From assembly GCF_001428605.1 (NCBI RefSeq), contig NZ_LMID01000014.1:972-64971 (forward strand): a stretch of DNA of 64,000 bases, in the 5' to 3' direction. The DNA comes from Sphingomonas sp. Root720 (GTDB taxonomy: Bacteria > Pseudomonadota > Alphaproteobacteria > Sphingomonadales > Sphingomonadaceae). Below are positions 54,944-63,960 of the stretch, piece by piece. The position numbers and the translations under genes were made by a program. Below the pieces are notes generated by a model. That model saw nothing but the letters and a program-made list of their open reading frames with translations. It was not told the DNA's origin and ran no database searches. Numbering within the stretch: position 1 is the first letter of the stretch; every line of letters begins with the position of its first letter.

Positions 54944-56865
54944 TCGCCGAGGCAGGATTGGCCGCGCTCTGGCTGGCGGCGGCGCTGGCCGCGCTCCAGC
55001 TGGCGATGGGCTGGATGGGAGTTGCGAGCCGGCGGACCGAGCTGCTCGCGGCGGTGCGGCCGGTCGCGATCATCCAGGCGGGGCTCACCGGGCTCGCCTT
55101 CCTGGCGCTGATCTACCTGTTCGTCACGGTCGACCTGTCGGTGGCGCTGGTCGCAGCCAATGACGCCTCGACCAAGCCGCTGCTCTACAAGTTCGCCGGC
55201 ACCTGGGGGAACCACGAAGGCTCGATGCTGATGTGGGTCACCATCCTCGCGGTGGCGGGCGGCGCGGTCGCGATCTTCGAGCGGCGGCTCGACGAGCGTA
55301 CGCTGATCGCCACCCTCGCCGCGCAGGCGGCGATCGGGCTCGGCTTCTACGCCTTCCTGCTGTTCGCCTCGAACCCCTTCGCCCGGCTCGATCCGGCCCC
55401 GGCCGAAGGCCAGGGGCTCAACCCGTTGTTGCAGGACCCGGGGCTCGCCTTCCATCCGCCGACCCTCTATCTCGGTTATGTCGGCCTGTCGGTCGCCTTC
55501 TCCTTCGCGGTCGGCGCCCTGGTGACCCGCGACGTCGGCACCGCCTTCGCGCGGGCGATGCGCCCCTGGGTGCTCGGCGCCTGGATCCTGCTGACGCTCG
55601 GCATCACCGCCGGCAGCTACTGGGCCTATTATGAGCTGGGCTGGGGCGGCTGGTGGTTCTGGGACCCGGTCGAGAACGCCTCGCTGATGCCCTGGCTGGC
55701 GGCCACCGCGCTGCTCCATTCGGTCACGGTGCTGGCAACGCGCGAGGGCCTGCGCGCCTGGACGGTGATGCTGGCGGTCGTCGCCTTCTCGATGTCGATG
55801 GTCGGCACCTTCCTGGTCCGTTCGGGCATCCTCACCTCGGTCCATGCCTTCGCGGTCGATCCCGAGCGCGGCACCTTCATCCTCGCCTTGCTCGCCATCT
55901 ACATCGGCGGGGCGCTCGCGCTGTTCGGCCTGCGGGTCGGGACGGTGCGCGAAGGGTCGCGCTTCGACGCGGTCAGCCGCGAGGGATCGCTCGTCATCAA
56001 CAATCTGCTGCTGTCGGCGATCCTCGGCATCGTCCTGGTCGGCACGCTCTATCCGCTGATCGCCGAGTCGATCACCGGCGAGAAGCTGTCGGTCGGTCCG
56101 CCCTATTTCAACAGCGCGGCCGGGCCGCTGGCGCTGATCCTCGTCGCGGTGATGGCGGCGGGCCCGATCATGCGCTGGCGCCGCGACGACCTGAAGGCGA
56201 CCTTGACCCGGCTGGCGATACCGCTGCTCGTCGCGGCGGCGGTGCTGCTGCTGGTGATCCTGCTGGCGCCCGGCATCCGCATCCTGCCGCTGCTCGGCTT
56301 GGTCGCCGCCGCCGGCGTCGGACTCGCCAGCCTCGCGCCGCTCTGGGGGCGCAACCTGCGCCGCACCCCGCTCTATATCTGGGGCATGGTGGTCGCGCAT
56401 CTCGGCATCGCGGTCAGCATGGCCGGCATGGCGGCCGAAAGTGCCTTCACCAAGGAGACGCTGGTCGCCGCCACGATCGGCCAGCCCTACACGGTCGGCC
56501 CCTATTCGGTGCGGCTCGACGACGTGGAGCCGGTCGCCGGACCCAATTACACCGCGATCGAGGGCACCGTCACGGCGCGGCGCGGGGACGGCACGCCCTT
56601 CACGCTCCATCCGCAGACCCGCAACTTCCCCTCGCCGCAGACCGAGACCAACGAGGCCGCGATCACCACCGTGGCCGACGGGCAGCTCTATGTCGTCGTC
56701 GGCCGCGCCGACGAGCAGGGCCGCTGGCAGCTGCGCCTGTGGTGGAAGCCATTCGTGACCCTGATCTGGGCGGGCGGCGTGCTGGTCGCGCTCGGGGGCT
56801 TCCTGGCGCTGCTCGGCCGCGTCCGGCGCGAGATGCGCCACGCGCCGCCGCGGGAGTTCATATGA
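54940..56865 (+). CDS. ccmF: Cytochrome c heme lyase subunit CcmF
   Basis: The product is 641 aa with about 15 membrane segments. The Trp-rich heme-binding motif is GWGGWWFWDPVENASLMPWL, and four conserved periplasmic/membrane His residues (for example in GNHEGSMLMW and LLHSVTVL) are present. It attaches heme to apocytochrome c together with CcmH/I. ATG overlaps the ccmE stop (GTGA context). Confidence 0.92.
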   Translation: MIAEAGLAALWLAAALAALQLAMGWMGVASRRTELLAAVRPVAIIQAGLTGLAFLALIYLFVTVDLSVALVAANDASTKPLLYKFAGTWGNHEGSMLMWVTILAVAGGAVAIFERRLDERTLIATLAAQAAIGLGFYAFLLFASNPFARLDPAPAEGQGLNPLLQDPGLAFHPPTLYLGYVGLSVAFSFAVGALVTRDVGTAFARAMRPWVLGAWILLTLGITAGSYWAYYELGWGGWWFWDPVENASLMPWLAATALLHSVTVLATREGLRAWTVMLAVVAFSMSMVGTFLVRSGILTSVHAFAVDPERGTFILALLAIYIGGALALFGLRVGTVREGSRFDAVSREGSLVINNLLLSAILGIVLVGTLYPLIAESITGEKLSVGPPYFNSAAGPLALILVAVMAAGPIMRWRRDDLKATLTRLAIPLLVAAAVLLLVILLAPGIRILPLLGLVAAAGVGLASLAPLWGRNLRRTPLYIWGMVVAHLGIAVSMAGMAAESAFTKETLVAATIGQPYTVGPYSVRLDDVEPVAGPNYTAIEGTVTARRGDGTPFTLHPQTRNFPSPQTETNEAAITTVADGQLYVVVGRADEQGRWQLRLWWKPFVTLIWAGGVLVALGGFLALLGRVRREMRHAPPREFI

Positions 56866-57389
56866 GAAAGCTGCTCATCTGGCTGCCGCTCGGCCTGTTC
56901 CTCGCCTTCCTGATCGTGTTCGCGGCCGGGCTGATCAGCCCCGAGAGCAAGACCATCCCGTCGAAGCTGGTCGGCAAGCCGATGCCGGCCTTCACGCTGG
57001 GCTCGGCGGTGCCGGGTAAGCCGGGGCTGAGCAGCGGCGAGCTGGCCAACGGCCAGCCGCATCTCGTCAACGTCTTCGCCAGCTGGTGCGTCCCGTGCAT
57101 CGCCGAGGCGCCGCAGCTGCGCCAGCTCGCCGAGGCCGGGGTGCCGCTCTACGGCATCGCGATCCGCGACCGGCCGGAGGATCTCGCCCGCTTCCTCCAG
57201 CGCAACGGCGATCCGTTCCGTGCGATCGGCGGCGATCCCAACAGCAGCGTCCAGATCGCTCTCGGCTCGTCGGGCGTGCCGGAGACCTTCGTCGTCGACG
57301 GTCGGGGCATCATCCGCCGGCAGCATATCGGCGCGATCAATCCCGAGGACGTGCCGGGCATCATGGCGGCGCTGGGAGACGCGCGATGA
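56862..57389 (+). CDS. ccmG: Thiol:disulfide reductase CcmG/DsbE
   Basis: The product is 175 aa with an N-terminal membrane anchor and a thioredoxin fold: active site WCVPC in FASWCVPCIAEAP, and cis-Pro GVPETFVVD. It keeps the apocytochrome CxxCH cysteines reduced. Overlaps ccmF and ccmH by 4 bp. Confidence 0.9.
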   Translation: MRKLLIWLPLGLFLAFLIVFAAGLISPESKTIPSKLVGKPMPAFTLGSAVPGKPGLSSGELANGQPHLVNVFASWCVPCIAEAPQLRQLAEAGVPLYGIAIRDRPEDLARFLQRNGDPFRAIGGDPNSSVQIALGSSGVPETFVVDGRGIIRRQHIGAINPEDVPGIMAALGDAR

Positions 57390-57802
57390 GGCGGTTCCTG
57401 CCATTGGCTGCGCTTGCCCTCGCCATGTCCACCCCCGTCCTCGCCGACTCGCTGATGCCCGCGGCGAAATATGCCGACGAGCAGCTCGCCGATCCCGGGC
57501 AGGAGAAGCAGGCCAAGGCGCTGATGGAGACGATCCGCTGCCTCGTCTGCCAGGGCCAGTCGATCGCCGATTCGAACGCCGAGATGGCGGGGGACATGCG
57601 CGCGCTGATCCGTACCCGGATCGAGGCGGGCGAGAAGCCCGAGGCGATCCGCGCCTGGCTGATCGAACGCTATGGCGACTGGGTGAGCTTCAAGCCGCCG
57701 CTCGATGGATTGACCTGGCCGCTCTATGTGCTGCCGGTGCTGTTCCTCGGCCTCGGCCTCTGGATCGTGAGTGGGCGCCTCAAGCGCCGGAGGAAGGGCT
57801 GA
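57386..57802 (+). CDS. ccmH: CcmH (Ccl2-type) thiol oxidoreductase
   Basis: The product is 138 aa with a signal peptide, the redox motif LVCQGQSIADSNA in a three-helix bundle (RCLVC), and a C-terminal membrane helix (YVLPVLFLGLGLWIVSG). It presents reduced apocytochrome c to the lyase. Overlaps both neighbours. Confidence 0.9.
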   Translation: MRRFLPLAALALAMSTPVLADSLMPAAKYADEQLADPGQEKQAKALMETIRCLVCQGQSIADSNAEMAGDMRALIRTRIEAGEKPEAIRAWLIERYGDWVSFKPPLDGLTWPLYVLPVLFLGLGLWIVSGRLKRRRKG

Positions 57803-58434
57803 TGACCGGCTGGTTGATCTTCGTCGGTTTCGCGCTGATCGTCGCGGGATTGCTGTGGCGTTTCGGCCGCTTGCCCAAGGGCGGAATCGAGCTGGTCGCG
57901 GCGGCGCTGTTCCTCGCCGTCGCCGGCTATGCCTGGCAGGGTAGCCCCGGGCTTTCGGGCAAGCCCACCCCGGCGCCCGAAACAGCCAAGGTGCCCGACA
58001 GCGCCTTCGCGCTCGAACGCGACAAGCTGCTCGGGCAGGTCGGATCCGACGCGGATGTGCTGAGCGCCGCCGATGCCTTCCACCGCCAGGGGCTCAACCT
58101 CTACGCCGTCGGTATCATCAAGGGCGCGCTCGAGAAGCGGCCGAACAGTGCCGATCTCTGGGTCGGGCTCGGCAATGCGATGGTGGTGCATGGCGGCGGA
58201 TTGATGTCCCCGGCCGCCGAGCTCGCCTTCCAGCGCGCTGCTGCGATCGCGCCCGAGCATCCGGGCCCGCCCTTCTTCATGGGTCTCGCTTATGCCCAGG
58301 CCGGACAGCTCGACCGCGCCGAAGCGGTGTGGCGCGAACTGCTCGACCGCGCGCCGGCCAACGCCTCCTGGCGCCCCGAGCTCGAACAGCGCCTGATCGA
58401 GATCGAACGGCTCAAGACCCAGACGGCCCAATAG
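57802..58434 (+). CDS. ccmI: TPR protein CcmI (apocytochrome chaperone, short form)
   Basis: The product is 210 aa. Two N-terminal membrane helices (LIFVGFALIVAGLLW, VAAALFLAVAGYAW) are followed by TPR-like repeats (GLNLYAVGIIKGALEKRP, PPFFMGLAYAQAGQLDRAEAVW). It is shorter than the typical CcmI/CycH. It holds apocytochrome C-termini for the lyase. ATG overlaps the ccmH stop. Its last 55 codons and its terminator are duplicated downstream (58463-58640). Confidence 0.85.
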   Translation: MTGWLIFVGFALIVAGLLWRFGRLPKGGIELVAAALFLAVAGYAWQGSPGLSGKPTPAPETAKVPDSAFALERDKLLGQVGSDADVLSAADAFHRQGLNLYAVGIIKGALEKRPNSADLWVGLGNAMVVHGGGLMSPAAELAFQRAAAIAPEHPGPPFFMGLAYAQAGQLDRAEAVWRELLDRAPANASWRPELEQRLIEIERLKTQTAQ

Positions 58435-58640
58435 AAAAGGGGGCGCCCCTCGCGAGGCGCCCCTTCATGGGTCTCCCTTATGCCCAGGCCGGACAGCTCG
58501 ACCGCGCCGAAGCGGTGTGGCGCGAACTGCGCGCCGGCCAACGCCTCCTGGCGCCCGAGCTCGAACAGCGCCTGATCGAGATCGAACGGCTCAAACCCAG
58601 ACCGCGCAATAGAAAAGGGGCGCCCCTCGCGAGGCGCCCC
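58275..58640 (+). repeat. Tandem duplication of the ccmI 3' end plus terminator
   Basis: The segment from CTTCATGGG (58275) through the terminator hairpin is repeated from 58463 to 58640. The second copy has lost 8, 1 and 1 bases (offset shrinks from 188 to 178) and has base changes, so it is a decayed, non-coding copy. The first hairpin (58440-58463) lost its T-run at the junction; the second keeps it. Confidence 0.85.
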
Positions 58641-58646
58641 CTTTTT
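58617..58646 (+). terminator. Terminator of the ccm operon (bidirectional)
   Basis: GGGGCGCC (58617-58624) and GGCGCCCC (58633-58640) pair around CCTCGCGA, followed by CTTTTT. On the minus strand AAAA before the hairpin becomes a T-run, so it can also end transcription of the convergent TonB receptor gene. Confidence 0.8.
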
Positions 58647-58681
58647 CCGTCGAACGGTCGGAGGTTTCCCGGTGCCCTCCG

Positions 58682-61531
58682 TCAGAACTTCTTGCGGACG
58701 CCGACCATGAAGTTGCGGCCGACCTTGTCGTAATATTGACCGTTCACCGGACCGTTCAGGATGACGTACGGCGTCATCGGCGGGTCCTTGTCGAGCAGGT
58801 TGTTGATCGCCCAGAAGAACTCGAAGTCGCGTTCCGGGCCCGCGAAGATCTTCCCGTACAGGTTGAAATAGGTGACCGACGGCACGCTGTTGTCGTTGAT
58901 CGTGTTGGTCGGCAGCGTGTTGTAGGTGACGTCCTGCTTGCCCTTGCTGATGAAGATCGTCTGCAGGGTCAGCTCGAAGTCGCGGTTGCCGATCGTCTGC
59001 GACAGATTGCCGCGGAAGGTCGGGATCGATCCGAGATTGGACCAGCCATTCTCACCCGCGCGATCGATCGGCGCGGCGCCGGTGCCGGAGTCGACATAGG
59101 CGTGGAAGATGTAGGTGCCGCTCGCCGCGATGCTGTACCGGCCGCCGTTGCCGAGGAAGCCGACATTGGTCGTGTAGTTCAGCGTCATGTCGATGCCCTC
59201 CTGTTCGAAGGCGCCGACGTTCAGCGACCCCGCGACCAGGCCGGTCTGGATCCGCTCGCCGGGCGCGGCCGGATCGGGACCATAGGTGAAGAGGTTGCAG
59301 AAATAGGTTTCGCCCTGTCCGCACAGCGACGCGATATTGACCGTCGACAGGTTGGTGATCGCGTTCTTGATCTTGATATTATAATAGTCGGCCGATGCGC
59401 CGAAGCCGCGCAGCGCACCTGTGCCGCGATAGGCGAAGCCGGCGGTCCAGGTGTCGGCATATTCCGCGTCGACGTTGGGGTTGCCCGCGCTGGTGTTCTG
59501 CGGGATCACCGCGTTCTTGGTCTTGCCGTCGACGAGCAGCGTGACGTTGTTGGCCACGTTGCTGCCGGGGCTGGCCAGTTCGTTGATCGCTGGCGCGCGG
59601 ATGTCGCGCGAGCGCGCGACGCGCAGGTTGAAGCCCTCGAACGGCTCCCACACCGCGCCGAGCTTCCACGCCTGCTTGCCGCCGACGCTGCTGTAGTCGG
59701 CGTAGCGATAGGCGCCGTTGAGATCGAGCTTGCGGGCGAAGCTGACGTCCGAGAGCAGCGGCACGGTGGCTTCGATATAGCCTTCCTTGACGTTGAACTT
59801 GCCCGAATAGGGCACCGCGTTGCCGGCGGTGAGGAAGCCGTTCGCCGAGGCGATCGGGTCGGCGGTCAGCCTTTGCGTCTCCCTGCGATATTCGCCCCCA
59901 AAGGCGACCACCACCGGTCCGGCCCAGGTCGAGAAGGGCTCGCCGACGATGTTCAGCGCGGCGGTGACCTGATCGTACTTCACCTTCGCCAGGCCTTCGC
60001 CCCAGATATAGTCGCGGGCGGCCTGGGTGGTGTTGCCTTCGCCGAACAGGTTCAGCGGGACGCAGCCCGCGGCGGCTGGGTTGCCCTGCAGCGCCGCGCG
60101 GCAGACGATGTTGCCGGTCGCCGGATCGCGTACCGCGTCGATCGCGAAGTTGAGGTTCTGGGTAACCGGATTCTCGGTGGTGTAGGACGAGTAGTAGTTG
60201 ACGCCGTAGGAGGCGTGGGCGTCCCACTTCCACGAACCGCCGAGCTTGCCGTCGAGACCGACGGTGCCGTGCGGCGTCTCGTTGACGATGCGATAGTGGT
60301 TGATGCCGATGTCGTGGCCGATGCGGCTGATGTTGAAACTCGTCATCGTCGCGGGGATCTGCGCGCGCACCGCTTCGGGCAGGAAGGCATTGTCGCGGCG
60401 GATCGTCTGGTTCTGCAACCGCATCGGCACGCCGTCGAGGAAGCCGACCGAGCGCGAATAGCCACCTTCGATATAGCCGGTCAGATTGTCCGAGAAGTCG
60501 TAATAGAGGCTGCCATAGGCGGTGAAGCGCTTCACGTCCGGGACCAGCGCCGTTCCCTTGATGATCGACTCGCCTTCGCCGCCGATCATCGTCGAGCCGC
60601 CGGAGATCGCGCCGCGCTGGAACGGCCGGAGCGTGCCGTCCGGGTTGAACGTCATGTTGGTCAGCCCGGGGATGGAGCTGGTGATGACGCCGCCCGCGCC
60701 GAGGCTGTTGTGGACGTTCGGCGCGAGGATGAAGGCGGGCTGCCCGTTGGCCGCGCGCTGGCCGTTGCTGACGATCATCCATTCCTCGCGACCCCAGTCG
60801 CGCGAATAGATGTCGGGCACGCCGTTGTTCTTCGAATAATCGGCGCTGATCACGACATGGCCGCGATCGTCGTTGAAGCTGGTTCCGCCGATGAAGCCGC
60901 CCCGGATGGTGCGATAGTCGCCCTGCTCGGAAATGCCGGTCTGCGCGGTGACGTTTATGCCGTCATATTTCTTCTTCATGATGATGTTGACGACGCCCGA
61001 CACGGCATCCGAGCCGTACACGGCGGAAGCGCCGCCGGTCACCACGTCGACCCGGTCGATCATCAGGGTGGGGAAGAGGTTGAGGTCGGTCGTCGTCGGC
61101 ACGCCGAGGTTGCTGGCGGGCGCGAAGGGAACGACGCGCGATGCGTTGACCAGCACCAGGGTGCGCTGGCCGCCCAGCGCGCGCAGGTCGGCCGTGGCCT
61201 GGGCCGGGCTGGACGTGTTGGTCGCGTTGGCGCCCGGCGAGCGGGTCGCCTTGAAGGCGGGGTTCTGGTTCAGGACCTCCATCACCGTCGTGGCGGCCTG
61301 CTGCTCGATCGTCTTGGCGCCGACGATCTGGGTCGGCGTCGGGGCCTGCAGGCCGTCCTGCGCGGTACGCGACGCGGTGACGACGATCTCCTCGATCGCG
61401 CCGGTCGAATCGCTGCTTGCGGGAACGGTCTGGGCAAGGCCCGGTGCGGCGATGAACGCGGTCAGCGCCGTCGTGATCAAAAGGCGCTGCGGCCAAGCCT
61501 TTACCGAACCATGAATCTTTCGCCGTGCCAT
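58682..61531 (-). CDS. TonB-dependent receptor (large)
   Basis: The product is 949 aa with a signal peptide (cleavage after APGLAQ), a TonB-box-like EEIVVTASR, a plug domain with ALGGQRTLVLVNASR and MIDRVDVVTGGASAVYGSDAVSGVVN, and a large barrel ending in VRKKF. The layout is that of the sphingomonad/caulobacter receptors with long loops that import oligosaccharides, peptides or aromatics. A regulatory gap of 205 bp separates it from the substrate-binding lipoprotein gene, which is also on the minus strand. Confidence 0.88.
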   Translation of the reverse strand: MARRKIHGSVKAWPQRLLITTALTAFIAAPGLAQTVPASSDSTGAIEEIVVTASRTAQDGLQAPTPTQIVGAKTIEQQAATTVMEVLNQNPAFKATRSPGANATNTSSPAQATADLRALGGQRTLVLVNASRVVPFAPASNLGVPTTTDLNLFPTLMIDRVDVVTGGASAVYGSDAVSGVVNIIMKKKYDGINVTAQTGISEQGDYRTIRGGFIGGTSFNDDRGHVVISADYSKNNGVPDIYSRDWGREEWMIVSNGQRAANGQPAFILAPNVHNSLGAGGVITSSIPGLTNMTFNPDGTLRPFQRGAISGGSTMIGGEGESIIKGTALVPDVKRFTAYGSLYYDFSDNLTGYIEGGYSRSVGFLDGVPMRLQNQTIRRDNAFLPEAVRAQIPATMTSFNISRIGHDIGINHYRIVNETPHGTVGLDGKLGGSWKWDAHASYGVNYYSSYTTENPVTQNLNFAIDAVRDPATGNIVCRAALQGNPAAAGCVPLNLFGEGNTTQAARDYIWGEGLAKVKYDQVTAALNIVGEPFSTWAGPVVVAFGGEYRRETQRLTADPIASANGFLTAGNAVPYSGKFNVKEGYIEATVPLLSDVSFARKLDLNGAYRYADYSSVGGKQAWKLGAVWEPFEGFNLRVARSRDIRAPAINELASPGSNVANNVTLLVDGKTKNAVIPQNTSAGNPNVDAEYADTWTAGFAYRGTGALRGFGASADYYNIKIKNAITNLSTVNIASLCGQGETYFCNLFTYGPDPAAPGERIQTGLVAGSLNVGAFEQEGIDMTLNYTTNVGFLGNGGRYSIAASGTYIFHAYVDSGTGAAPIDRAGENGWSNLGSIPTFRGNLSQTIGNRDFELTLQTIFISKGKQDVTYNTLPTNTINDNSVPSVTYFNLYGKIFAGPERDFEFFWAINNLLDKDPPMTPYVILNGPVNGQYYDKVGRNFMVGVRKKF

Positions 61532-61736
61532 ATCCGACTCCCCTCTCCAGGACGCTTATCGAACGATCGGGTTCATCTCACTATTCTGAATGTGATTCAA
61601 TAAACCGGAACAAGGGGCTTGATAAGCGAAGCTGATAAAAAGGCAAGCGCAAATGCGGTAATGACTGGGTGAATTCACTTCCGCCGCCGTTACGGCATGG
61701 CTCATGCCCCCCGTGCCGGATGACAATATCGGTATC

Positions 61737-62738
61737 TCAATCGGGCGCTGCCAGCGCTTCCTCCAGCACGCTCGCATCGATCAGCTTCGCCAGTTCCGCC
61801 CGGCTGCGCGGCGGTCGCCGCTCCTGCACGGCAAGCCATTTCTCCTCTTCGGCCAGGATGTCGATCAGGTCGCTCGGCAGCGACGCGGGGAAGGCGAGAT
61901 GCGGCCAGGATCGTGTCACTTCGTCCGGAGTGAATCCGCCCGTCCCGGCGACCAGCGCCTGGGCCGCGCGAGGGTCGGCTTCGATCGCGGCGGCGGCGGC
62001 GATCACCGCACGGACGAAGCCGACGATGCGCGCGCGCTTCGCGGGATCGGCGAGGGCGGCGGCGGTGCTGTTGAGGTTGAACATTTCCCGGTAGAGGCCC
62101 GCGCCGCTCAGTTCGATCGCATCCGCGCCGAGCGCGCGGGCGGCGTTGTCGGCATGGGGTTCCCAGATCGCCACCGCATCGACCTTCCGCTCGGCCAGCG
62201 CCTTAGCCATCTCCTCGATCGGGGAGATGCGAACGACCTCGACGTCATCGGGGCCAAGGCCGGCGCTCGCCAGCATCCGGGCGAGGAAATAACCCGAGGA
62301 GGTCGTCTGGAGCGCGGCGATTCGCTTGCCCTTCAGGTCCGCGACGCTCGCGATCCCGGCCGATCGCCGCGCCACGATCCGGTAGAAGCCCTCGGTGACG
62401 GTCAGGATGATGCGGATGTCGGGATGCGCGACCGAATAGCGCAGCGCCTGGGTCTCGGCATGAGTCGCGAGGTCGGCGGCGCCTCCATCGCCGAGGCCGG
62501 CCACCGGTGCGGCGCCGACGAGATTGGGAATGCCGCCGTTGCGGACCTCTGCCCCGGCCGGGAAATGGTCGCGGGCGGCCAGCAACACCGGTGCGATCTC
62601 CACCGTCGCCAGGCTGCCGCGCACCGCGAGCGGCGACGGGGTCGGTGCATCGGCGGGTCGCGCCACCGGTACGCAGGCCGCGAGCAGCGATGCCAACGGG
62701 ATTGCGATGAGGACGCGTCGGGCGCGGTCGATCGTCAC
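61737..62738 (-). CDS. ABC-type substrate-binding lipoprotein (SsuA/NMT1-like)
   Basis: The product is 333 aa with a lipobox (LLAAC, Cys22) and the NMT1/SsuA-type periplasmic-binding fold (ASVADLKGKRIAALQTTSSGYFLARML, and VDAVAIWEPHADNAARALG, then AGLYREMFNLN). It probably captures a sulfonate, taurine, aromatic or pyrimidine-like ligand. No ABC permease or ATPase genes are beside it, so it may feed a transporter encoded outside the window or act as a sensor component. It is divergent from the hydrolase gene. Confidence 0.75.
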   Translation of the reverse strand: MTIDRARRVLIAIPLASLLAACVPVARPADAPTPSPLAVRGSLATVEIAPVLLAARDHFPAGAEVRNGGIPNLVGAAPVAGLGDGGAADLATHAETQALRYSVAHPDIRIILTVTEGFYRIVARRSAGIASVADLKGKRIAALQTTSSGYFLARMLASAGLGPDDVEVVRISPIEEMAKALAERKVDAVAIWEPHADNAARALGADAIELSGAGLYREMFNLNSTAAALADPAKRARIVGFVRAVIAAAAAIEADPRAAQALVAGTGGFTPDEVTRSWPHLAFPASLPSDLIDILAEEEKWLAVQERRPPRSRAELAKLIDASVLEEALAAPD

Positions 62739-62756
62739 GGCATTCTCTCCCCCGTG

Positions 62757-62828
62757 TCAGCCTGGGTGATACTATTTCTTGGCCCGCGATCTTTTGCAAG
62801 CTACCGTCATCAGCCAGGGTGATACCAT
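62757..62828. promoter_or_regulatory. Paired 19-bp direct repeats in a divergent promoter region
   Basis: TCAGCCTGGGTGATACTAT (62757-62775) and TCAGCCAGGGTGATACCAT (62810-62828) match at 17 of 19 bases and are 53 bp apart, about five helical turns, between the minus-strand lipoprotein gene (start 62738) and the plus-strand hydrolase gene (start 62857). Such spacing fits cooperative binding of a regulator to one DNA face. Confidence 0.6.
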
Positions 62829-62856
62829 CTACCCTGCCCATATCCGGGGGGCCGCT

Positions 62857-63960
62857 ATGGCATGGAGAAAGAGCTTGGACGATCCCGCAACCGCCATCCC
62901 GCCACCGCCATCCGCCGATCGCGACCGCTTGCGGACGCTGCTGGGCGACGCGCTCGCCGGATTTGCCGATCGCATCCCCGACGCGATGGCGCGCGAGCTG
63001 CTCCATGGCGACCATGGCTTCCTCGCGCCCTATCAACTGTCGGCGGCGCTGCTCTCGCGGCTCACGCCGGCAATGCGGGCCTGGCAGACGCCGGACGTCC
63101 TGCGCGCCATCTATCCCGAAACGCCGCTGTCGCGGACGCGGATGCAGCCGATTGCCGGGGCGCTGGCCGCGGTCGGCTGCCGCGCCTTCCCGGCCTTCTG
63201 CCATTTCCCCTATATACCGGTGGCGCACATGGCCGAGGGACGAGGAGAAGCGCCGCTGATCGTCGCGGTCCATGGCTCGAGTCGCAACGCCAAGGACCTG
63301 CGCGACGGCTTCGCCGCCTTTGCCGAGCGGCTGGGCTGCTTCGTGCTCGCACCGCTTTTTCCGATGGACCTCGACACGTCGGTGCCCGACGAGGAATATA
63401 AGCAGCTCGTTGGCGACCGGCTGCGCTACGATCAGGTCGTCTGGGCGATGGTCGAGGAGCTCTCGGCGGCCGTCCGCACCCGCTTCTCCGATATCCTGCT
63501 GTTCGGCTTCTCGGGCGGCGCGCAGTTCGCGCAGCGGCTGCTCTATGTCGATCCCGGCCGGCTGACCGCCGTCGCGCTGGGCGCCCCCAGCTACGTGACG
63601 TCGCCATCGACCGTCCGGGGCTGGTGGAGCGGCCTCGGCGACTTCGAGCGGGTCTTCGGCAAACCGGTCGACTGGACCGCGTTGCGCCGGGTGCCGGTCC
63701 AGATCCAGTGCGGCACCGAGGACCGGCTCGACTGCGACATCTATTCGGCGGAGGAGATGGCGATGGATGCGCCGGCCTACGTCGCCTATGGCCGCACCCG
63801 GCTCGACCGGGCCCGGCTGCTTCAGGACGATTATGAAGGGGTCGGCATGGCCTCGCGGCTCGAGCTGATAGCCGGAGCGGTCCATGCCTGGTCGCCGCAT
63901 GTCGAAACGGCCAAGCCCTTCTTCGAACGGATCCTGCGCGGCGGCGATGCTTCGATTTGA
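62857..63960 (+). CDS. Alpha/beta hydrolase (esterase/depolymerase-like) with N-terminal domain
   Basis: The product is 367 aa. A 120-residue N-terminal region is helical. The hydrolase core has VHGSSRN (oxyanion loop), the nucleophile elbow GFSGGA with Ser219, and the catalytic His343 in GAVHAWSP; an Asp from the intervening CGTEDRLDCD region completes the triad. The pattern is near PHB-depolymerase/feruloyl esterase-like hydrolases. No signal peptide is seen. GGGGGG precedes ATG 62857. It pairs with the divergent lipoprotein gene through the direct repeats. Confidence 0.68.
   Translation: MAWRKSLDDPATAIPPPPSADRDRLRTLLGDALAGFADRIPDAMARELLHGDHGFLAPYQLSAALLSRLTPAMRAWQTPDVLRAIYPETPLSRTRMQPIAGALAAVGCRAFPAFCHFPYIPVAHMAEGRGEAPLIVAVHGSSRNAKDLRDGFAAFAERLGCFVLAPLFPMDLDTSVPDEEYKQLVGDRLRYDQVVWAMVEELSAAVRTRFSDILLFGFSGGAQFAQRLLYVDPGRLTAVALGAPSYVTSPSTVRGWWSGLGDFERVFGKPVDWTALRRVPVQIQCGTEDRLDCDIYSAEEMAMDAPAYVAYGRTRLDRARLLQDDYEGVGMASRLELIAGAVHAWSPHVETAKPFFERILRGGDASI

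Noticed and set aside
54832-56841. Minus-strand open frame of 669 codons opposite ccmF
   Set aside because: Highly charged low-complexity product, antisense to an unambiguous ccmF.
58736-61603. Plus-strand open frame of 955 codons opposite the large TonB receptor
   Set aside because: Shadow frame; the minus strand has signal peptide, plug and barrel motifs.
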